A stretch of DNA of 64,000 nucleotides from Cyanoderma ruficeps (lineage: Eukaryota; Chordata; Aves; Passeriformes; Timaliidae), in the NCBI GenBank assembly GCA_008694505.1, contig VZDJ01000116.1, positions 25,449,666-25,513,665 of the forward strand. Reading direction: 5' to 3'. A program made the translations under genes and the position numbers. The notes under the pieces were generated by a model, which was not told the DNA's origin, searched no databases, and was given only the letters and a program-made list of their open reading frames with translations. Shown piece by piece: positions 53,244 to 64,000 of the stretch (the stretch's first letter is position 1; each line of letters starts with the position of its first letter).

Positions 53244-56200
53244 CTTCTATCAGGCTCTGTCCACAGTTTGTGTTGTCTTTTTTAGAGGAGAGACAGCATC
53301 TGTCAGGGCAGAGAAGTGACCTGGACTCTAAGTGAAGCCTGGAGATGCTCCTTGGGACAAACAGACACCAGGCAGCATTTGATTTCCATCATCTCGAGCC
53401 CTGAGGCTGTTTTGAGCTTGAATAAAATGCACAATTGTGCATAAAATGCACAGTTTTGGCTCTAGGTGCTGGCACAGCCAAGGAAGTGAGAGAACAAACC
53501 TCACTGGGAAGGGTGTTGGGTTCAGGGGCAGAAGGTCTGATCCTTCAGCACTTGGCAGGTTCCTTTAAATCAAGTTTTGCTGCTGTTTTCAGAGCCAGGA
53601 AGGCTCAATAAAGAGTTGCCACCGAACAGCCCAATAAAGCAATAGCCCATGTGAAAATATGGGCTTTCAGTGTGAGGGTTTAAAAGTAACCCCAAGGAGG
53701 ATGGATGTTTCTTTCTTCTCTAGAAGAAAGAGCACACAAAAGGTTATTAGCTCACTGGGGACTTTATAAGGGAACTAAACACTGATGGACATGAAATAAA
53801 AATCTTACAAAAGTGCACAGGATGATTGGTTTTATTAGCTTAGCTTTGGCTTAATTAGAAGAAATCCTTTCCCCTTGCCAATAATGCTAATTACAAAAAT
53901 CTTGACACTTTAATAAGTACACTGGGCAAGGAGATGTTATTCTTAAGGAATATTATCACAAAATCAGGGAAGGGCTGAATGGAGAAAATGGTTTTAGGGA
54001 GAGCCCTAAACCATCATAACATAGACCATAGAAGTGATGTCAAGTGAGCTGTGATGATTTGCCCAGCAAGTCAAAGAATATTTCAAAGCTGAGCCCAAAA
54101 CAAACACAGACATCTTTAATAATCTGCAGGTACATATTTAAAATCAGAAGAGGGAACTGGCAAAGTGCTGAAAGCCACTTTCACAAGGGAGCCTTAAAAA
54201 TGCACCCGGAGCTCTGGTGAGTGCATGGTTTTGGCCCCTGGAACCCTCTGCCTGCATTTTCTAGATGGGGAATTTTGCTTCTAACGACACATTTGTATTC
54301 AAACAGAGATTAAAATCCTCTTCAGCTCTTTTGGGCTTGCAGATAGGGGCTCCAGTACAAAACAAACAGAGGAACCTTCAATTTTCAGGCTATTGCAAAT
54401 TTGAACTTAATTAATAGTCTTTCATCTCTAATTTCTTACAGCCTGTAAAAGGCCTGCATTAAATATTTAATTTTGTCCATCATGCTAACAGAACAAAGTC
54501 TGTATTTTTTCCTCCGTAAAATTTTCCAATCTGAGAGATGGAAATTAATGAGGAATAATTTCTGATAGTTTATTTGAAATTTACTATTTTTAAAAAACTC
54601 TTCCTGAAGTAACTTGTTTATTTCAGGCCTGAAAATAAATATATCCAGGTTGCAGGATTTGGCCATTCTACATAATTTTCTTTAAAATAAAACACGTGGG
54701 TGCAAGGCTTTGAGCTACCTTAGCCAGATCTTTATTAAAAAAGTGGATAAAAGTTTGAAAGCTGTGTAGGACACAGGTTCTCAGGAAGGGTGCCCTTCTG
54801 TCCCACCACTAAATCACACCGAGAGGTTTAGCAGCAGTTCTGCATCATAGGAGGTCAATGAAAGAGAAAATGGAAAGCATTTAGGTTTAGATTTTGCTCT
54901 GAAAGTGTTGCTGTTTATACTTCCATCACCTCGGTATTTAAGCAGACTAAGAAAGAAGCCCCAGTATTAAACAAGTTTAATAAATTAATTTAAAAACAAA
55001 TATTAAACAAGGTAATATCAGAACAAGTGTATGGACTAGAAAGCTAACCAGGGAATGGGAAACAGTTCTTAAAAATGTTTATGGAAATCAAGACCAAATA
55101 CAAGAAAAGCTTTCATTGATTTAGATTGGGAAGGTGATTTTTTTGTTAATAATTTGCTAATTTGACCAGATGAAGACTGAAATTTAGGTACAGAAGGGTG
55201 AGCAGCCTCACCTGAGGCCATGCCAGGAGTCTGTGGCTACAGCCCACAGCTCCTGAGCCTGCAGCTCTGCCAAGTCTCCCCAGGCAGGAACACTCAGCAA
55301 ATTCACGGGCAATTACTCCAGGCTGGGATTCTTTGGATCATTTACATCCATCCCTTGAAATCTGTTGTATTAATTCCACCAGCTCAGCACAAAACCTGGA
55401 GATTTATCACAGGATTAACCATTGTTCATCTCATGATCTCTCCAGTCAGAGCTGCCACCAACTCGATGGCACCGTGAGGAGCTCTGGGTGGGGACAGGTT
55501 AATAGTGAAACTTTGAATAATTTCTCTAATTATTCATAATAAATATCATCATGGTTTACAGGGAGCCTTTTAAGACTGAACAGCTGCAGGACAGCACACA
55601 GGAACAAATGCATTTCCATTTCTGTGGGGTTATTTGGCACAAACCTTTAGAGGTCAAAGTGTGGAGAGGAGGAACCAAGAGATGCAGACCTGTGATTCAC
55701 CCTGTCACACAGCTCCGTTTGATTCCTCGTTTAGCTGGGATCCACAGCCCCTCAGGAACCCAATTCTCTGACACTTTCCATCATTTCTGCAATTTAACTG
55801 TGCCCAAAGCCCTCACAAATCAGCTTCCAAACAATGATTTTTTTAATCTTATTTTTTTTTCACAGTTGTAGGGCTGCACCTTCTCATGTGTATATGAAAA
55901 ATGTATCACTCTATCCATAAAATCTCTGCATCTCAGAATTTCAGGCATTATTTAAACACACTATAGAAGCAGCTCCTTTATTTGCAAAGGTTTATAGATG
56001 AAAAACTATCAAGCAAAAGAAACGAATGTATTTTGATTTGAGGTTGTTCTGCTTTCTTGTTGCTAAATGCTGCATGCATTAAGTAAAAGTTTCTTGGCAG
56101 GTTCTGTCCTCAAATGACAAACATTCCTGAAGTGATATTAAATATAGGTGGTGGTTCTGATAAGCACAGTGAACTGCTGAAAGGGAGGGCTGGCATGAGC

Positions 56201-59200
56201 TGATGAGAGAGGGAATTGCTCCTTTGATTTAACAGGTACTGATTAGCCTAAAAATATTCACTTAGGGTAAAACTAAAAGTAAATGGGGGGAAAATTGAGT
56301 AATCATGATCTCGTAATACTTCAGGGTGTGCGTGGACTCAATAACAAGTTTGGCATTTGCTGCAAGTATAGAGAAAAAATGACACTGAGGCTACTCAGCG
56401 AACAGTTACTAATTAATAATTAGGTATGTTTAGGCTGCACAATACCAAAAATGGAGATACAATCTATTTCCAGAGGTTACTGCCAAAATACAACTCTTTT
56501 AATTAAGACGTTATTGGAAAGGGTCTGATTTCCCCTCTGTGTTTCTGTTCTTTTCAAAAAGATATTTTTCTTTAGCTTTTTCATATCTCACCTGGTAACT
56601 CCCAGAACAGCTGGACACAAACACCTCAAACCTGCTGCTTGAAAGGGCAGAAAGTATTTCACAAGTGAAAGGAGGGATGCAAATGCATGGGAGGGTAAAA
56701 GTTGTTTTACAGTCTGATCATTTAACCACACCAAAAATATGGAGATAAGAGAGAACCTTCAAAAGGAAAAATTTGGGACAATGAGGCAAAGACCACAGGA
56801 AAACGCATCTGATCCCACTTCAGTTTTGAAAAGAAGATGTGCAGAACTGTAGTTGAATTTCTCTGCACCTTGGATACGAGTCCATTGATTTATGCATGAC
56901 AATTGTTCCTTCAAGGAAGGCTCTGTTGCCTTCATGCAAATTTGCTTTTCATCGAGCCTTTCTTGCAGCCTTCAGCTCAGAATACTCTGGAGAAATGAAG
57001 AGTATAGTTCAACAGCAAGAGTGAAAGGAAGAATAATTGCTTTTTTTTTCTTTCTCTTATTTTGCACAAGAAAGAGATGGCAATTCAAAAGAAAAAAAAA
57101 TAAAGGGAAAATAAGTAGGGAAAAGGAGTTGAAGACATTCTAGTGGGATTGTCCGGACGCTGACATAAGTGGTGTAGAGAATTCCCCTTCCAGTGGCAGA
57201 GGCTGCTTGCTCTGGAGGCCAGTGGTAGATGAACAGGTTAGTGCTGCCCCTGGGATTGAGGGATAATAAATTCCAAGGCTAGAAGGGCAAATTCACAAAA
57301 TTGTTTGGAAGAAATGCACTTGTAAATTGTTTCCTCTGCCAGTAATGCCCTTTCTAGGCACAGAAAGCTGTTTTCTGGAGCTTTCATCCAATCCTGGTCA
57401 CACTGATAACACTTCTGGAAAAGTGTGGAAATTCGGTGGCATAGTTCCAATTTATATCTCACTGTTGCATTTTAATGCCAACTTCTTCCCTTTAAGCAAA
57501 CTAACCAAGTTAACCTCAGTTGTTATTTGCTTTTCTATAAATTACTTTGAACTCTGCTGGTGGAAAACGCTGCATAAAAGCTGGGTATTATCATTATATA
57601 TGAAAGAAAAATTCTGTATTTTAGACCTGGGCACAATATTTCACACAGTGTTGGTATGGGCTGGTGTTAACCTTAATTTATTTCTGAACCACGAGTTATT
57701 GCTCTTCCTGCATCCTGCTTTGAGATGGAGGAAAACGAGGCACTGAAAGATTAAAGCCAAATGAGCTTTTACTTAGTGGCAAGCCCATTTCTGGTAGGAA
57801 TAATAAAACATTCACTACCTTACCAGCCATCCTTTACTTACAACTGCATTTCTGAAAGATGGCTGTTGAAATTTCAAGGTATGGATGCAGAGATGGAGGC
57901 AGCCCTCTGTGCAGGAGGCAGGGGCAACACTTCAGAGAAAATGAAACACAGAGGGTGGAGAGAATGTAAAGAAACCTCAGAAATCAGGCAGCTCTTCACT
58001 CTGAGAGAGGCAAGGCACAGGAATAAAGAGAACTCATTCTGTAGGAGCAGTTGCAGAACATTACACTTGGATGGCAGGGAAAGCCACAGAAAACACAGTT
58101 AAAATGATCTACGGCAGCGTAATGCTAAAGATCAGGATGGATTCTGGAGGGATTTGGGACACAAAGGGGAAAGAATCTGCAAAATATGAAGCTGCTTATA
58201 AGATGTCTGAAGGAAGCCAAGTGCAGGCAGGCTGGGGAAAGTTTTGCTCAATGCACAGCTCATTTCTGTAGCTGATAAGCTGCTCAGAGAACTTTTAGAA
58301 CTTTTAGAAGCTTTTGGTTTTTTTCTTCCCCCCCCCTTTGGTTTTTATTTTCTTTTTTTGTGTGATTTTTTTTTCTTTTACTACAGTGGTGTTTGGATTA
58401 ATGATTCCTGTGGAGCACAAAACGTTGCTCTTTGTGGAAATCTGGCTTTACTTTCCCTAAATAGTAAGATCCTGTCCAAAATCGCAGAAACTGGTGCTCT
58501 TAGTGGTTCTCAGCGTCTGTAAGAAAGGTTTGGTTCATTTGTGACTCCCTTTTTTTTAAAGTTCTGTTCTATACAATGGACATATTCCCCTTTTCTGCCT
58601 GTGAATGTGGTCACTCATTTCGTTCTTTGGACTTCAAGAGCTTCAAAGTATTTCTTGTTTTTGCATAAGGCAGCACAGATGAACTTTTCTATGATTTAAC
58701 CCAATAAAAAATAATCCTTCACTGGCTGCCCTTCAGTGACAAAATTTTGTATCTTAACTGATTTGGGGGGGGAAAGGGTCCGTGGAACCTTGCTGGGCTT
58801 AGAGAGGACATTATTATTTTTAGTCATTACCTTAACATCTGAGGGATAGAAGAGGTAAAAAGATAAAGTTTTGCAAAATAAGTGGTAAAATGTATGAAAA
58901 TAATCTCAACAAATTTGATTTGTTTTTCCATTGCATTCTCTCTAGGTAACAACACGATATTTCTTACAGTTCCTCTTCCCACTGTTGACTAATAAAGTAA
59001 CTAATGATCTGCTATGTCTAAACAAAGTACAAATATTTCCAAAGGTCTAAATATTTCTGGGTAAACATTGCATTAAAAGGGATTAATCTGAGCAGGAGCG
59101 TTTTCTGATACAGAATTAATTTGCTATTTCATACTGTGATCCAATATATCAATGAATGCTGCATTAATACCTCCTTTAAACACCTTCAAAAATGGGACAT

Positions 59201-62200
59201 AGAGATTATTTTCCCTGTTCCTATGGAAGTCTCTGCAAGCTTCTTTTTTCTGAAACCATAACATGGCTTTAATGTCTGGATGCTTTAACTCCTTGAGGAA
59301 AATGGTAGAGTTGGAACTAACTACAGAAGAGAGGAGATTGTTAGGATTATACTCTTTGCTAGTGGTTATCTGGGATGCAGGATCTGAGATTTCCAGGCTG
59401 TAACAAGCCAAGGGAATCCACGGAACAGTTTTCCTCCTGCTTTCCCTGTCACCTGAGGAGAGACGCAATTTGTTTCTCCTTTATCCCATCTGTTCGGCAA
59501 ACAATCCACAACCGCCCGAGGGGAGGCTGCAGCCAGGTGAGGGAAACACTAAATTCCTCTGCAACAGCTCGGAATGGCTGGTAATTGATCAAAGAGGCAC
59601 CATTTGTCTGTAAATAAACAGCACAAAAGAGCTTTACACAGCCTGGACAGATCCTCAGGTGGGCTCAGGCACCGAGCTGAGCCAGGGACAAGTGCCAGGA
59701 GCCTGGAGATGTCCATCTGTGTCTGGGAACCTCTCATCATCCCTGTCCCTGCTGGGGCTGGAGTGTCCCTCCCGTGGGAGGAACTGCAGGAGTCCCACGC
59801 TGGACTCCTGCAATAATAAAAAGCGCTGGAGTTTAAAATTTCTCCTCATTTGAGACTCATTAGCGGCGTGGGTGGAGTTCTGCGGCCTGGGCTGGGTGAG
59901 TCAGCTCTCATCTGCCTCTGGACAGCTGCCACAGCCCGTCTGATTTATGGATCATTAAACTTGAGCTGCTCACTCGTGACCGAGGCCCCCACACAAATCT
60001 GGCGTTGGGGGGATTAAATAATCTTGTGGGTGTCTGTGTGTCTGTCAGGAGTACCAAAAACACCACCTCTCACACCACAGTACACCTGGCTTGGAATCGT
60101 CATGAAAAGTTTCTGGCTTCACTGACAACAATACAGATACTTTACAGATACTTCTAAGCCAGTTCCTTTTTACAGCCCCTTGGAAATAATGGATTCTGCT
60201 TCCTTTTACACGCAGCCGTGAACGATTACAAGATGGGGACACTGCTTTATGAGCCCTTTCCAAATCATTAAAAATACATATATCGAGCTGCCCAGCGCTG
60301 TAAAACATGAGTCACCGTGCAGCTCATGAAAATACTTCTGAAGGGTATAAAAAGTGCCACTTTTTCAATTTTTAATTAGTTTCTTTTGTGCTTAAGTGCC
60401 TTTAACAATGAGAAGGTGGCAAGTTCATTTTTTTTTTTTGCACACAGGCAGAATGCACCAATAGAGCATTAATAAGGCCGAGCCCTTTCCCTAATCCAGG
60501 AGTTTTTTTACTCTGCCTTACAGAAGTCTCTGTAAGATATCTGCATGCTTATGTGGAACCAACTCACTAGGAAGCCTCAATCAGTAAAGTGAAATATAAA
60601 TTGGAATGTAAAAGAAAATATGAACTGATTGTTGGGGGTCCAATTCCTGATTAAAATTTGTAGGACTCCTTTGTTTTCCTCATCGTGTCACAGAAGGAAA
60701 GAGAAATCACTGCAATATCTCAGTTGCAGATCCACAAATGCAGGTAAAAAACATGAGAAGAATGCAGAATTAGCATTCAAGAGACTAGAAACCAACAAAA
60801 ATAGTGATGGCAAAAAGCTGTAGTGCATCATCCTGTTTTGATATATCTGAGTCCAAGTTCAGATGGATGTTATACCCATTCCTGCATTTAAGTATTTTAT
60901 TGAAATAGCATTTCTAAGACAAATGAAGTGTAAAGCTGCTTCAAAGTTTAATGGATCTTTAGTTACAAATTGTCTGCCTGTATCTGGCCAACCAAATTAT
61001 CTGATGTGCAACTGAGAAACATAATTTCTGAAGAAAAGCAATATAAATAGAAATAAAACCAGTTCAGTGTTTCTTGAGCGTTCTTCTGGGATACCAGAGG
61101 ACTTTGAGACCACATGTCAACATTCCTGAATGATTCTTCTTATACCGCTCACCTGGTCGTTCTGCTCTTGAGGGGAAAAGAGCTGGAATAGGACGCTTGA
61201 CCCTCAATTTTAATATTTTTAAGTGAATTTTCTCATTTAATTGCTGTTACAATTTTTCCTTTCCAACACTTGGTGAGAAGCAAAAAGTCATGCCTGTGAG
61301 AGGAATGAAACCCAGGCCCCCTGTGTGCACAAACACAGCCCTGACAGGGTCTGGGTACCTCATTCCTCAGGGTCTGATCACTGTGTGTGGGCTCCTGAGC
61401 CTTTTTAACAGCCCTGCATCCCATTTCCACTCTGAAATGCTGCAAGCGCTGCGTGGCTGATGCAGGAGCCATGCAGAACAGCCACAGCATTCATTCTGAG
61501 TAATCAGCTGCTGATAAATCAGTTTATCTGACCTCGGAGCCCTGTGAGAGCAGCCGTGACACTGTGCCATCTTTCACCTGCCATGCTTTTTAAATAATCA
61601 TGTCTTTGGGCTGGGACTGTGTTCCTCAGCACGCCACGGCCAGCATTATTCACTTGATTAATATTAACACTAAAATCAGGTGACACACTCATTCCATCTG
61701 TTAGTTTCTCATTACATTCCCTGATAGCTGGAAAAAGCTGCAGGAGCCGGTGTTTTCCCTTGAGAGCTCTGGCAGGTGACAACTTGTGATGAGAGATTGT
61801 GGTGAGCTTCTCTGCCTGGGTAACAATCCAGGAGAACAGTTGGCCCCAGCTCCACCCTCAGCTGGAGCATCAGCAGAGGCAAATCTGAGGAGCAACCACA
61901 CAATGAGACCCTGGGAGACAGAAAAGTTTCGTGCCAGTTGAGAATATTCAAATATCCGTTCAGTGGAAATTCCACGGGGTTGGTTTTCTTTCCTAAATGC
62001 TTACTACAGAAATATAGCTAAGGTGGATTTCTTTAAGAAGGGAAAATATTTGCATAAATGTATTTGGGGGGGAAAAAAATTAAAAACTGTAGGATTTTTT
62101 CCTGAAAACTGAAAAAAACACCAGACTGAGATCCTCACTCATTCCAGTGCAGACTTCATTTAACTGAATATTGACAAACGGCTGACGTGTTAAAGATCAG

Positions 62201-63319
62201 AAAAATAAATTCACTGGGTAAAGAATTTCTTCCATTTTCCTATTTTACTGCTAATGGTTGTAGTGAGAAAATCTGGGCGAGATATTAACATTGGGGGAAA
62301 TGTTCTTTGTTATGCTTTTTACAGAGTGAAACTTTTATGCAAAGATGAGGGAGAATGAATCAGTAAATAAAACCTGGTCTGGAAATCAGTGCCTGAGATG
62401 GGCAAACGCACCTTCCTAACTTATTTTTTTTAAAACTTCTACCTGGTCATTTAGTTTCACCATGAATATTTTATTCAGCTTTAATTTTAACTTTAACTTT
62501 TTAATGGTTCTGAGAGAAACTCTTTAGAATACATCTCTGGAGGTTCTTTCTCTTGTGGCCTTATTCTATTTTGGTTTTCATAGCTATCAGGTTATAACCC
62601 TTCCTAATTAGATTTTGGTAACATTTTCTTTTCCTTTTTTTTTTTTNTTTTTTTTTTAAATTCTGGAGCATTTCAGAAAGCTATGCATGGAAAATGTAGG
62701 TCTAATTCTCACCTGGTGGGGATGAGCTTCAACTAAAGAGTCCAAACCAAGGCTTGGGTCCGAATTATGGATGCACTGCCTGCACCTCTCCTCAGCTTTC
62801 CCCACAGCTGTCCTTTCTTCTCAGCTCCTTCTGATAATTTTTGGAAAGAACAGGTATTTCTATTATAGAAATTATTTTGATAAAGGTTTTTTCTTCAAGT
62901 ACCTTGTGGCCTTAAAGTAAATAATGGGCAAATTTAGACACATGCAACAAGATAAATTTTAACACATTCGTGTTAACACTTCGTGTTTTTTAAGGAGCGC
63001 TGGTATGGATGTTCATGAGGAATTTATTCCACTGTTCTGATTATCTTTATTATCTCATTATTGTGAAACACTTCCTCATCAATTCAACCAGTTGGGTTTT
63101 TGGGATCTGAACGCAGGAGATCTGGAGTTTGATGGAGTTCACCACTGGAAAGTTGTCATGTTATTGGCAGACCTTTGTCTCAGCCTGGCTTTGAGCTGCT
63201 GCCTCCCTCTCCAGCTTTCATCCCTGTGGAGTTGAAGCAGGACAGGCTTTGTCCTTAGGCAGCCAAAACGTGGAGACAAAACCCCCCCAGGTTCAGAGCA
63301 GCCCTTTCAGATCTGTACC
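53244..63319. other. Intergenic: no gene seen
   Basis: Ten kilobases of A/T-rich sequence with simple T, A and G runs (for example near 58318-58380 and 62630-62660, the latter with an N). I recognise no exon, RNA gene or named repeat. Open frames up to 139 codons (57327-57746) lack any family signature. Confidence 0.65.
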
Positions 63320-63660
63320 ACAGAAGCACAGGGAAATTCAGGCTGGAATGGACATCGTGAGGACATCTGCTCCAGTGCCCCCAGCCCAGAACAGAGCCAG
63401 CTTTGAAGTCAGATCCATTTTGAAGCTCAGTCCAGTAGCTCAGTTGCTCCCCTGGCCAAGCTTTCAGCATTTCAAAGGCTGGAGGTTCCACAGCCTCTCT
63501 GGGCTTTGGTCCACGTTAAACCACTTGCAGTGGAACGGATTTTCCCCCAGTCTCTGAGCAGTTTTCCTTGCTTTAAGCAGGTGCCCACTGCCTCCAGCCT
63601 CTGAGAACAGCCTGTCTCTGTTCCCCTACACAAATCTCCTCTTGACCCTCATTGCTCCAC
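63320..63660 (-). mobile_element. Degenerate CR1 LINE fragment
   Basis: The forward strand shows AATTCAGGCTGGAATGGACA, a block TTTCAAAGGCTGGAGGTTCC, CACAGCCTCTCTGGGC and TTCCCCCAGTCTCTGAGCAG, then CAAATCTCCTCTTGACCCTC. This follows the reverse-complement order of an old CR1 3' region at a divergence higher than the copy at 33 kb. The distal boundary is approximate. Confidence 0.72.
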
Positions 63661-64000
63661 TTCTTTCCAGGCTTTCATCTCCATCCCCCACAGGCCCTGT
63701 CTGGGGCACTCCTGGTTCCCTCAGCAGCCAAACTGGAGGATGTTCTCGCCCCATTTTGTCAGAGCTCTTCTGTGCCTGGTTATTTCCATCAAACAGACCA
63801 CTCTGATTCCCTTTCCTTCCTGGGAGATACCTGGACGTGCTTTCCTAATTTTGCTTCCATACCTGAGGAACAGGTCAGTTCCCCACTTTAGATTGCAACA
63901 GGGTCAGAATGAAGAGAAAATACTTTGTCCATCATGCTGGTGAAACCTGGGACAAGCCCACAACCTGATTTCTCAGTCCATGAGGTGACTCCTCTTTCCT
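63661..64000. other. Window end: no gene seen
   Basis: C/T-rich sequence, possibly the 5' continuation of the CR1 fragment, but without clear landmarks. Confidence 0.5.

Noticed and set aside
57327..57746. 139-codon open frame in intergenic sequence
   Set aside because: Hydrophobic but without any recognised family or promoter; A/T-rich stretches of this size give such frames by chance.
1..64000. tRNA, rRNA, CRISPR, operon or bacterial-type systems
   Set aside because: No tRNA boxes, rRNA segments, direct-repeat arrays or closely spaced gene runs are visible; the window is vertebrate intron and intergenic DNA.

Overview
The window looks like a vertebrate nuclear chromosome, most likely from a bird and plausibly a songbird. 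It has GT-AG introns of 1 to 15 kb. It has several CR1 LINE 3' fragments whose tails are built from the ATTCTGTG/ATTCTATG-type octamer typical of birds. It has short solo LTRs of avian endogenous retroviruses and no Alu or L1 elements. Three isolated N calls (2351, 9878, 62647) lie in simple sequence or T runs and look like ordinary draft-assembly ambiguity.

The only protein-coding gene I can support is PLPP4 (PPAPDC1A, phospholipid phosphatase 4) on the + strand. Exons 2 to 7 are all here: 7290-7398, 10917-11007, 14624-14687, 15945-16069, 31703-31873 and 36755-36954 (stop). Every junction is a canonical GT-AG site and the phases join without a shift, giving 252 complete codons plus one split codon. 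With the usual 19-residue exon 1, which must lie upstream of base 1, the protein is 271 aa. All three catalytic motifs of the PAP2 superfamily are intact. A 3' UTR of about 2.7 kb probably ends at the AATAAA at 39691.

Bases 1-7289 are the 3' part of intron 1. They carry a 449-bp solo LTR (4854-5302) with 9-bp inverted termini. Intron 3 and the start of intron 5 carry two copies of a second LTR family in opposite orientations (12600-12943 minus, 16085-16387 plus). The second begins only 15 bp after the end of exon 5. Intron 5 (15.6 kb) has old CR1 fragments. Intron 6 has a cluster of an LTR next to a CR1 copy, which contains a 44-bp unit repeated three times.

From about 39.7 kb to the end I see no gene. 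This is intergenic sequence with an inverted second copy of the first LTR family (52800-53243), CR1 fragments at about 49.67-49.89 and 63.32-63.66 kb, small palindromes and tandem repeats, and one 59-bp exon-like segment at 45065-45123. I found no RNA gene, CRISPR array, operon or novel multi-gene system. The most notable observations concern retroelement insertions relative to PLPP4 exons.
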